The notes beneath the pieces were generated by a model. The model did not search any database. It was not told the DNA's origin and saw only the letters and a program-made list of their open reading frames with translations. A stretch of DNA of 64,000 nt from Dioscorea cayenensis subsp. rotundata (taxonomy: Eukaryota; Streptophyta; Magnoliopsida; Dioscoreales; Dioscoreaceae), in contig NC_052489.1 in assembly GCF_009730915.1 (NCBI RefSeq), forward strand, positions 1,798,001 through 1,862,000, read 5' to 3'. Of this stretch, positions 21,047 to 31,439 are shown piece by piece; position 1 is the stretch's first letter, and each line of letters opens with the position of its first letter. A program made the position numbers and the translations under genes.

Positions 21047-21641
21047 GGGGTGGACATGGCCAGGGTGACCCATTGGCTGACCCAAGCCCAGCCTAAAAAA
21101 ATATGAGATATGGGATTAAAAAGTTGGCCCAAAAAGTCGGGTTGGGCTCAAATATGTAGACTCGATTGAATTTCGGGCTGAGCTTGGGTTAGATGAATTT
21201 TAGCTCAACCTGAGACGACCCGAATAAATAAATGATATAATATATATATATATATATATAATAAAAAAGATATTTTTGAAAATACTAAGTAACTTTCTGG
21301 GCTTTGCTTTTGGTTTTTTAATATATGTATGTGTAGGGATGTGTGCATTCTTTTTCATCTAATTTTTTTTATTTAATTGTTTAATAAAATTTGAGGGGTT
21401 GTAATAGTGGTTTTATTTAATTATTTCTATTATTTCATACAAATTTATTTATTTTTTGGGTTGGATTAAGTTAGGCTAGATTGGGCCTGGGCTTAATGAA
21501 AATCAAATGGGCCAGGTTTGGACCAAAATAATTTGGTCTGAACATGACTTAGCCCAACCTAGCCCAGCCAGAATATATAGGTTGCATTTTTTAGTCTGAC
21601 CAGCCTAGACCCGACCCAACCTAGCCCATGTCCACCTCCTA
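21047..21641. mobile_element. hAT-like non-autonomous DNA transposon, 595 bp
   Basis: The ends are inverted: GGGGTGGACATGG on the left and, reversed, GAGGTGGACATGGG on the right. The inside is rich in GGCCCA/TGGGCC and CCCAACC motifs. AGAGAATA at 21039-21046 is repeated as CGAGAATA at 21642-21649 (one mismatch), an 8-bp target duplication as in hAT elements. Copy A has the unfilled site (CAAGAGAATAAAGC near 13980). No transposase inside. Confidence 0.75.
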
Positions 21642-22300
21642 CGAGAATAACGCTTCAAAAGAATTCAATAGCATAAAAGTAAAAGTTTATTGGTGGGTCA
21701 AACCAATTTCCAGAGAATGAAAACTTGGAAGAACTAAAGACAAAGACAAGCACATAACATTATTTAATTTACCTTACCATGTACACATTATCTACATCCT
21801 CGTCTGCAACTATAAAATGAGTGCGTGTATGCTTATATATATTAAATAAATGTTTGAAAAAAAATATATGATTTATTCATTTATGAATATATATATAATA
21901 TGTTTTTTTTATGATAATTAGGTTTTTAAACTAAGAATGCAGTGTTTAATGATAGATGTTATATCATGATTTAATTGTTGTTATTTGTATAAATAATATG
22001 TGACATTATTGTTAGTTATTGTGGTTTGATACTGTTAGAAGATGTTGGATAATGTTAGGTATTTTTTTGATATAGTGCAAGAGTGAAAAGTGATTGTTAG
22101 ATAGAAATCTAACAACCAGTGTAAGATGATGATATTGGTTTATAATATTTATCATAGTCACAAGGGGGACATATATGAGGCTGTTGGTTGAGATCCTGGT
22201 TGCACACCACTTTAAGCCTATGGAGAAAAAAATATATATATTCACACACACTCATGTATATATACACCTCATAATTTCATTGGTTGATACAAAGTCCTTT

Positions 22301-24430
22301 GTGGGGGCAAAATTTCAGATTTTTTTTAAAGAAAATATTAAGAGAGAAAAAAATTACCAAATTGCTTTGAGATTAGCAAAGTACAAAATGATTTGAATTA
22401 TAAAATATTTTGCACTAACTTATTAAGGTTTAAATGATCTCAGAACTGCCTCCCATGCTGTGAGTTTCTGAGTTTCAGGGGATGTTTGAGTTAGAGGGTT
22501 TCCCTAATGCTTGAAGCAATGCAATGGAATGAAGGATGAATATGGTTACGGATGTTGGCATGGAGGATAGTTTTGTTATAATTATATTTTTTTTGCAATA
22601 TGGTTTGCATTGCCTATTAAAAGTTTAACTAAAGAGTATTTTTACAAAATAAAATAAAATTTTGGAGTTTTGGACAAAAGCAGAATAACATGGGTTTGCA
22701 CAAAACAATGTTTGACAGTATGAATGATGTGAACTTCAAATAGCAAAACTTATTCCATTATCCCTCAGTTTTCATTAAAGCATCAACTAAAGCTCTGAGA
22801 TAATAATCAACTAACAAACAAATTTTATCCACCTTTTAAAAAAAAAAATTAATAAACTTTGGGTGTATCAAAATTTATAATTCACATACCATGTCTCACT
22901 CTCATAACTCCCATTACAAGTTCTTGGCACTGCAACACAAATACTCCCAAATTACAAATGAAGAAAATTTCTACATTTCCCACAATCAATCACAAACCAT
23001 ATATATATATATACACACACACACACCCAAACATGGATAAGAAAACTTAAATGCAACCTATGTCCTCTGGTTTATCTATCTGATTTGAGCTCGATTTATC
23101 TAATTTTTGGCCTTTGATAAAACAATGTAAAGGGAAAGACTTCATATAACCGATATCAAATAGTTGGGATATTAATGACTCATTGTTGTTGTTGTTGCTG
23201 TCAAGAAGATGGTGCAAGAAGACAAGAACAAAACAAGCTACAGTGAAGAATAAGAAATGGAAAATGTCAAACAGGACATATCAAGTTACCAACCTGCCAC
23301 ATAAAAGCCATAAAAGGAGAATCCAAGCTTATTAGATCTATATTTATAGAAAACCATCTAAAATTTATAGAATCAAGATGCAATGAAAAGGTTTTGTTGC
23401 ATGTGTTATTCCAGTGAATGGGTGTCATAATACTCACATGCATGTTTTGGTGGTGGTAACCGATCAGTGCCACCAATCAGCTTTCTTGGATACAATTCAC
23501 CACCATCTCCAGCTTGAGTAGGAGCATGAGTGCCAGTATTAACCTCCTCCACCATGACAGATTCAACAGACCCTTTGATTACATCTTGGAGCAAGTCTTT
23601 GCAAGGCTGATGATGCATCAGCATATGCAAAACCTAACCGAAGGAGATGAAGAACATAAGAACATAAACAACAACAATAAATTAAAGGAGAACAAGACGA
23701 ACATAAGAACAAGGAAGAGGCGGCTTCCACATTTGCAAGTAACCCGGCAACTCACAAAAGCATCCATACTTATTATAAATCAAAGCTAGGTATAGCAGAT
23801 TATGTCAAAAGAATTACCTATTAGCATTAACAATCATCTTCATAGGTAACCCTGACCCACTGACAAACAAAAACATTGAATATTTCTAAATGATTGACGC
23901 ATGTGGTAGAGCAAATTAACAAAAGAGCATGCTATTGTTAAAGATAGATGATCAAACAATCAACGGTCAACTCTCATTCAAATCTACAAGTCCAGACACT
24001 AAGAATCACCATTGATACATATTAAAAAAGGATAGCATGTCGTGATATTGAAAATTGACTCATTGACTCACCAAATTCACCCAACACATAAGTAAATAGT
24101 ATCCCATACCTTATGAAGAGTTGACTCCAGAATAGCCAATTTCAGGCTCTGCAGAAAGCCACACCATGGAAACTGTATCACATGGCAAAACCTTCCTCAC
24201 AGATTAGTAGATTTCAAAGAAGAACAAAGTTTGCTGGTAAACTAACCTGATGCCATCAGGCGCATCACAATGCTTGTATGATAAGATATCTATAATAATA
24301 AATTAATTTTGGAAGGCAAGTGTGAAGAGAACATCTTTTGAACAAACAAAAGCATAGAGAAGGCACTTTTGCCCAGAAGAACAAACTATTTGACTCTACA
24401 TAATGTGAGAAAGGGTGAAGCATGGAGCTG
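22301..24430. other. Intergenic, mostly unexplained
   Basis: AT-rich up to about 23.1 kb with a TA/CA microsatellite near 22998-23026. The part 23.4-24.2 kb is less AT-rich and holds one exon-like frame, given separately. No complete gene recognised. Confidence 0.4.
23447..23627 (-). other. Possible isolated exon, product unknown
   Basis: On the minus strand, an acceptor-like CGGTTAG is followed by an open frame. It reads in part HQPCKDLLQDVIKGSVESVM and GELYPRKLIGGTDRLPPPKH, up to a donor-like T|gtgagt. Codon composition looks protein-like, but I do not recognise the family and found no partner exons. It may be a remnant of a gene lying downstream of GAUT, or chance. Confidence 0.25.
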
Positions 24431-24464
24431 TATATAAATGAGTTCTGTTTCGCTAGCTGAAAGT

Positions 24465-26741
24465 TTAGACCCCAAAGTTGCAGAGGGGGAGGAACTCCAT
24501 CTCAGTGTCAACATATTTGGTCCAAAGTTGCTTATATTGGTTCATGGCAACATCAAGCCAAGGCTTCATGTTTCCATTGAAATGGATGACTGCTGCATTA
24601 TGGATCTCTTCCAAATTCACACTAGGATTGTACCCAAGCCCCATTACATGCCACGACTTGTCCAGTGGTGTTGTTGTCATGTAGAATGTCATCAGTCCTG
24701 CGGGTAGCACGGCCTCAGGTTTCCACAATATACCATCCTCATTCTGTCAGAAAATTTACAAATTCAGATGACCAGCACTTGAAAATCTGTTGACACAATC
24801 TACGCATGTTGCTTGAGGCAAAGAAATGTAGTATGCTAATTATAAAAAAAACTTAATAAAAAAGGCAGTATATGGAACCAGTTCATCTACATTCTTTCAC
24901 CATCAACACAGTAAAAAGGTCAAAGGTAGTTATCAAAGATGGTAAAAACATAGCAAGTGAATCACTAGAAATCAGAAAAACAAAGGTAAACGATGATTCT
25001 CTAATGCAGAAATACTTTAAACTCCAGGACTCAAAAGGACTCGAGAGCATGAAGAGTAAAGTACTTGCACATGAAAAGTAAGTCGGATAAGGAATTCTAA
25101 AATGACATCAAAATATTCATTTTCTGTAGGCGTTTTAAACATAAATATATGCATGTGTGTGTGTGTAGGCGCACTCTAAACCTTTAACAACGTTTTTTTG
25201 GCAACAAGGATACATCATAATCCATGTTTTGTATGACATAGTTAAAATATTACTGGTATAAGTAAGAACTGATTATAGGCAAGGATTATCTCAGCAGAAT
25301 TAACACAATAGGTAGTCTCACCAAAACTTTATGAAATGACCTACTTAAAACCATAAAAATTGTGTTTTGGATAAAAATTTCAAGCAGTGAAACTAATGCA
25401 AGCAGCATACTTGTGGAGTGAAGCTACACTCATTCTAAGAAATGGATGTTCTATATGATTTAAATTCAAGCATCAAACTATGTACAGAATCAATGAGGCG
25501 AATTTCCTCACCAGGCTTTGGTACTCTTGGAAGCGATCAGTGCAGTGCTCCCTCCTCCACGCATCGAGATCAAAGACATTGACGCCAAAGCTCCACGCAC
25601 ACACCCTGGGGCTGAAGCGCTCTGCCACCACTGGATGAGAGAAGTTCAGATACCTATCAAACCGCCGGAACCCACCGAAGCACATCTCCACCGCTCCGTT
25701 CACCCGGCCTTCCAAATCTACTCTCCAGAGATCGGCCAAATCCCTCTGCACGACCACATCGTCCTCCAAGAGCACAATCCGCCGCAGCTCTGGGTACATT
25801 GCCGGCAAGTAGAACCGAAGAGTGAAGAGATCGAGATCCTGGCGCCCCAAGGAGAAATCGGTGAGGGAGCGGATTTCGATGCGGGCGTGGCCCGGGGGAG
25901 GACGGAGCTTGAACCAGACGCGCATGGCCGGGAGGTACATCCGGTCAGTGACGACGTGGAATACAAGCCGGCGGGAATCGACAGCATTCTTGGCTGCGGA
26001 GGCAACAACGACAGCAACAGCAATGACGTTGTTGGAGAAGATAGCAAGGTGGTAGGCATCGGGATCGAAGAAAGCCGAGAGATTGGGGATGGGAGCAAGG
26101 GTTTTAGGGGCGAGAGGATGGGAAAGAAGGCGGAGAGCGAGACAATGGAGGGACTTGGGGGTGGAAGCAGCAGCGATGGAGCCAGAGAGTGTGCGGAGGC
26201 GATGGGCGCGGATGAGCTGATCGCGGGCGGAGAGAACGGTGTCTTGGAGCTTGTGGATCTTAAGCTGGGTGTCGAACGATTCCTTGGATTCCGAGACGAG
26301 CTGGCGGGCGATCTTAATGCGATCCTTGGCCTCCTTCTCCAACGGCCGCAGCGCGTCCTCATCGGGGATGGAGTCGGGATCCAAGCGGGGGAGAAGAGCG
26401 GAGAGGGAGAGCTGGAGATCGGTGAATTGGCGGAGGAGTCGGGAGTGGTCAAGTTTGAGGCGGAGGGAATGAGAGGCGTAGGCGGAGGCAAGGGCGTGGT
26501 GACCTGAGGCATGGCGGCGGAGAAGGTCGACGCGGGAGAGGAGGGGATCGGAGGGGAGAGAGAGGAATGAGCGGCGGTGGTGGCGGTGATCGGCAGGCGG
26601 CGACGAGGAGTGATCGGAGGAGGAGGAGGAGGAGGAGAGGAAGGAGACGATGGAGAAGAGAGAGAGGAGGGTGAAGAACGCGGAGAGCAACACGCGCCGT
26701 GAGATCGGGATCGGACGGACAGGAGGGCGCGATCCCGCCAT
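24465..26741 (-). CDS. GAUT: GAUT-family (GT8) galacturonosyltransferase
   Basis: Two exons, 26741-25512 (donor CTG|gtgagg) and 24743-24465 (acceptor gacag), phase 0, giving 502 residues. The N-terminus has a short basic cytosolic tail, a membrane anchor near residues 15-37 and a Ser-rich stalk, as in type II Golgi proteins. The GT8 region runs from about residue 220 to the end. It includes the LLEDDVVVQRDL stretch (metal site; usually DDD, here EDD), the WSFGVNVFDLDAWRR segment and, in exon 2, GLMTFY, SWHVMGLGYNP and HFNGNMKPWLD. The family makes homogalacturonan and related pectin or xylan-primer structures from UDP-galacturonate in the Golgi. The C-terminus (LWTKYVD…LCNFG) looks closest to the GAUT10/11 group, from memory. 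Exon 1 is markedly GC-rich. PMT2 lies in the same orientation 0.46 kb upstream. Confidence 0.93.
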
Positions 26742-27201
26742 TGGGATCTGGACTTCGGCGATGCCGACGAGGGGGCAGTGAGAGCGGAGAGAGTGAGAGT
26801 GTGTGATAATGGGTTTGGTTTCTTATAAATTGATTGAAGATCTACTGTTAACCGTTGGATTGATTTCTTGATTGAACCCACACCGTTGGATACGGTGTCG
26901 GTGAGGATGGCGTTAACGCGGGAATGCTTTTTTTTCCTTAACTACTTAATTAATTAAAACAATTCATTAACAATTCATTAAGAACATAATTAAGAGAAAT
27001 AATTCTTCATTTAAATAGTTTAAGGATTATACAAGGCCAAAATGATAAATAGAAGCAAAAATACCCAACAATGTCATACAAACATGAATAGAGCTGGGCT
27101 AAAAGAGGGACAAGAACATGCTTTTGATATTGATGAGAACTTAAAAGATGATCAGCTTGTTGTGTGAGCTGTTTGTTCAGTACTACTGCAATCTGTAATT
27201 C

Positions 27202-30079
27202 TTATTCGTCGGATGTTCGATTGCCGGAACTGCCGATCACCCAGTACTGTTTAACAGCGACGAGTATCTTCTCCGGAACAAGCGGGCCGTCTTCGTGATC
27301 CACCATCTTAATGTTCCATCTCATGCCGCTCACTATTCTTTTAACCTTCATCAACACATCAACTTCGTCGCGGAAGAATACAGCGCCTTCTGGTCTCAGA
27401 ATTCGATCCATCTCTAGCAGAATGTCTTCCATTTTGCACCTGTGGATATGAACAGATTAGAAACTGACATTCCGGTGCCATACAATCATAAACTGGAGAT
27501 GAATAACTTACTTATCCTTGTACAAACTGAAAACACCATTAGCGTGGATAAGATCGTAAGTCCTTGGGTAAGTAGAGAACCCTTCACACCTGCCACAAAA
27601 CAGAGAACACATGATCGCCGGTCGGCATTTTATCGATCTTGAACATAAGGAAAATCAGCCACCTTAAAGCAGAAGAGAGCATACCAATCATGATATATGC
27701 CAATGAGTCCTCTTTCATACACTGCACCCAACATGGATTTCTCGGCTATGGTAGGGACAACATTCATCACCCATAATTTAGGTGATTCAATTGCTGCAGC
27801 AAAACTACCAAGACCAGCATTCATATCCATTATATTGCGGTATCTTCCAGTATCAAGATACTTATTGATTTTCTTATAAGCTTTAACATGTTTCTTCCAC
27901 AATCTATTGTCTTCGTGATACGCTTCAACAGATATCCCAGGTACGGAACCGCTAGCTATTCTGGGAGGAACATCATTGAGTCTATCAGGGAAGGTCTTCA
28001 GTTGACCTCCGGCAACCTCTTCAGAACTGCTGGCCTCTGGATAAGGAGTTACGCAGGCCTCCATCTTCTTGTACCTAAGACCACCAGAAATAAATGAGAT
28101 AACAGAAATAATACAGATATAACGTTGCGTTATAATAGGAAAACAAGGAGAGGTTGAGGTTGATCACAGGTAGCACTGGAGCTGTTCAAAAAGAGTAACA
28201 GAGAGCACTACCTATGAAGCTTATCCTATGCTCAACAAGTGTGGCTAACTAAAGGATATCATTTTAACCAAACAATAATTTGTCATTGATCTGAGTATTA
28301 CTTATGAGACTTGAGATTGAATCTTTTCTATCTCAGAAATAGAAAAAATAAAAAAAGAAAAAAGAAAAGAAAAAGAAAAAGGAAGAGTGATAGGAGGACC
28401 TGTGTTCATTATGCAAAAAGCTTTTTATATTCCATGAGGAACCATGTATTAGCAAAGTCATTAAAGTCAGAAGGCACAGTAAAAGAAAATGAAGAAGGTT
28501 TATACAGGAGAACATTTTCTGACTACGTTTCAAGCATTATCTAATTAGTAAACATACTTTGGTATGTCAATAGTGGAAATACGTAAATAACCATACCAGA
28601 CATCATCCGCATTTCTTGATTCGCAAATTCTAGCACGAGATTCGTCTTGCCTGACAGGGCAAGAATCAGTGTTTATTCTCTTCCTCCAAATGGCAATTTC
28701 ACCTTTCTCAGAGATCTTTTCCCAGCAAAGAAGTGCAGCTATTTCTTCAATCTTGTTTTGCTCCTGCTCAAGATCATCCTTAGTGCGCTGCCATGCCTGG
28801 AAGTTAGCCTTCCAATTAATTGGAGGGCCTGAAAGCACCCAATAGCCACCAGGTCTGAGAACTCGGTCCACTTCCATCATGTACATTCCATCTGCAAATG
28901 ATGAATTTCAGCAATTACTTTAGTAAAAGACTCCAATAAAAAAAATTAATTAAAAAAAAAACATATCATAATTAAACATGATTTTTTTTTCATTTTTTGG
29001 TCACAAAAGAAAGTACAAGTTATAAATAGTAATAGTCCTATACAGAAGAAGAACAACGTCACAAACAAACAACAATTTAAAAGATAGGCTCATAAGGGAC
29101 CCTTACCATTTGATCCCCATGGAATTAAGCACCTTGAACAGTGAGCCATATCAAAGGCCCTGGATGGGTAAGGGAGCTGTATGGTTCCAAGGACACCAAT
29201 AACTGCTGGCACACCTCTTTCAAGAGCAAACTGCACCTGTGCCTCATGTGAGTCTCTCGGTGCAAATGACATGGCAAGAACATTCCTCTTAAGCAAGTAA
29301 GCACCCCAACTTGCAACCTACAAATATTTAATAACCAGTGAATGCAAAGTTAATGATAAAAGTAAAAAAAAGAATTGACAGTCAAATATTAAATGATCAG
29401 AAAAAAAGAACAAGCACTGAAGAATGATTGAAAATACCCCACAACCAGTGTCGAGTGCAGTCCTGACAGTTCCATTGGCAATTGGGATAACAGATGCAAG
29501 TTGATCAATATATCTGTCAGCTCCTTGAGGGAACTGTGTACCACCTCCTGGAAATCTAAACACATTGCCCTCATATTGCACCCAATTCTGAACAGCCTTC
29601 TCCACTGTCAAACTCTTGTAGGGTACATTTGCATAAGGAACATAGTCCCGGCTTTTTGGCCAGGAAAATGGAGCTACATATCCTTTTGGCGCTGGAATAA
29701 GGCAATAGAGTTTTTCTTCATCTGGAGGGCAGTGCCTTTCCCTGTAATTCATGTTTTCCCTGGGAAAGGTCATTGCACGCCTTTGATCTTGGCAAGGAGT
29801 ATAGTCTCTATATCGCTCATGACAAGGCTCAAAGGTTTGGACTTTCGAATCAGGTATATCATCAGAACTGGCTCCACTATGATGGGTCTCAAAATTAAGA
29901 TTGGACAAAACAGTGCAATCAGTCTGTTTAGTGATTTCAACAGCTATGCTGTCTCCTTTACCAAAACCACTCTTTTGCCATGCACCAAGCACATAGAAAA
30001 AACAACACAAACCAATCACAATAAATACAGATACCGAGCTCCTTGTCCTGCTGTCTGCTGCGTTCCCTTTTATAGCCAT
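27202..30079 (-). CDS. PMT2: Probable methyltransferase of the PMT2 type (Golgi, DUF248)
   Basis: Six exons: 30079-29438, 29317-29107, 28891-28597, 28074-27685, 27589-27512 and 27439-27202. All have GT-AG junctions with matching phases, giving 617 residues, the usual family length. It is a type II membrane protein: a short tail, then an anchor around residues 17-33 ([15 protein letters not shown]). The putative SAM-dependent methyltransferase region includes [28 protein letters not shown] and [13 protein letters not shown] (SAM-binding loop split by intron 1). Further on are [45 protein letters not shown] and [18 protein letters not shown]. The sequence is closest to Arabidopsis PMT2 among those I know. 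Family members act in the Golgi and are thought to methylate pectin. A leader intron (30502-30087) is likely. The divergent neighbour is DEG8. Confidence 0.95.
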
Positions 30080-30086
30080 GACAAAT

Positions 30087-30502
30087 CTGAAAGAGTCTCC
30101 ATGCTTGTTAATTATTAAGTCAATTACAGCAACCAAAAAGATCTACCATCTCAATACATCGAAAAAATTGTCCATTGTCCACTAAACTAAAATGCCAAGA
30201 TTACCACTTCTACAAAGAATGCATGAGCTAATGCCATACCATTCTAATCAATGTCATAAAAAAAAGTCCCCTTTTCATATGAAACACAATAATCAAGTAA
30301 AACATTGATTTATTTACCATTAAAGTTAGCATTTTTAGGAGACCCATGTGCACTATCAACACTACAAGATCCAAAAAAATCGCTTGTTTCTCCACTAAAT
30401 CACAAACCCCACTCTCAAACTATCCTACCAAAACCAGAAATTTCTCAAAACTAAAACACCATAAATCATAAAAAATAGAAAGAAATCAAGCTCAGATCTT
30501 AC
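30087..30502 (-). other. Likely 5'-leader intron of the PMT2-like gene
   Basis: Minus-strand donor TTTTTGG|gtaaga at 30502 and acceptor CTTTCAG|ATTTGTC just before the ATG at 30079. Long leader introns are common in plants; this one is inferred from splice sites only. Confidence 0.5.
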
Positions 30503-30602
30503 CCAAAAAGAAGAACTTTTGCGGGATCCTTCCCGAACCACTCGCAAACAACACCAAACCCGAAATCCCAAGATCCAGGCAGATCAAACTACATTCATAG
30601 AT

Positions 30603-30604
30603 CT

Positions 30605-30649
<45 letters not shown>
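30603..30649. repeat. (CT)n microsatellite in the PMT2 leader or promoter
   Basis: A nearly pure CT run of about 46 bases (GA on the minus, coding strand), upstream of the likely leader intron. GA/CT tracts are frequent near plant transcription starts. Confidence 0.8.
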
Positions 30650-30653
<4 letters not shown>

Positions 30654-31439
30654 CTCTGTGACGACGAAAGCCGCGTTGGTGTTTAGGGATTTATGTTCCC
30701 AAACCGGGTTAAAATATCTCTCTTTTTAAACATGACACGTGGAAACGTAACATTGGCTGGGTGATTTGGTGATCAATTTTACATAAGGGCACCGGATCGA
30801 GTCAACTAGACATTCAAGCAGGAAACTTTTCGTCCTTCTCCTCTGGAATGGCGACACGTTCGTGTATTGTAGTTCTTCTGCTGAACACATGTCAAGCTTG
30901 AGTCTGTCTTGGTTTCGTGTTTCGTGATCTATGGATCGTAGCTTTGGTGTTGAGAGATTGTCGGCAGTGGAAGGATCAGCTGCTTTGATTGGTGGAGAGA
31001 ATATGGTGAGCTTTATCAAGGGTGTAACAGGTGTCGTTTATAGGTAATTTTTTTTAGCGGAGGGGGCACGTGTCTAGTTTTTAATGGACAAATGATGTGC
31101 GTGTATTGTGGGCTTGTGTAGCTGGAATCATGTCTTTAGTGAGTGGACTTGCGAGCTGGCTGAGCTGAGTGAGTAGCATGTTGTTTTCAATGAAGAACAC
31201 GGCTGAATAAGTTTGTCTAAGCTTTGTTTTCCAGCTTTTTTGCTTTTTTTTTATATATATTTATTCCTTCCTAAAATTCTAATATTATTGTTAAATTATT
31301 TTAAAAATGTGAAAAGATAATAACTCTGAGGTGAAAAAGTCAGCTTAAAAAAATATCATTTAAGCAGGATTATCAAAACCATCGAAAAGACATCCTCTTC
31401 CGCAAAAACCACTTCGTTTCTTCGAGATTCCTGGCAGCA
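30650..31439. promoter_or_regulatory. Shared upstream region between divergent PMT2 and DEG8
   Basis: About 0.8 kb separates the two head-to-head genes. It contains an ACACGTGG motif near 30733 and a CACGTGTC motif near 31067 (G-box/ABRE cores on both strands). A weak minus-strand frame at 30726-31019 has no recognisable product and is taken as chance. Confidence 0.4.

Larger units (their letters stand above)
16107..22300. repeat. Segmental duplication, copy B
   Basis: Counterpart of 5412-7198 plus 12224-14640. It covers the 3' flank, SBH-B and a long upstream flank. Relative to copy A it lacks the copia element and carries two own insertions: 18892-20545 (AT-rich with nested MITEs) and 21047-21641 (hAT-like). 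The right end is near the CATATATACACCTCATAA segment at about 22255-22300. Confidence 0.8.

Noticed and set aside
25518-26507. A 329-codon plus-strand open frame opposite GAUT exon 1, and a 387-codon minus-strand frame at 25718-26881
   Set aside because: Both are other frames of the GC-rich GAUT exon 1. Their Ser/Pro/Gly- or Glu-rich composition and lack of domains mark them as shadows.
30726-31019. A 97-codon minus-strand frame between PMT2 and DEG8
   Set aside because: No recognisable domain; it lies in the shared upstream region of two divergent genes.
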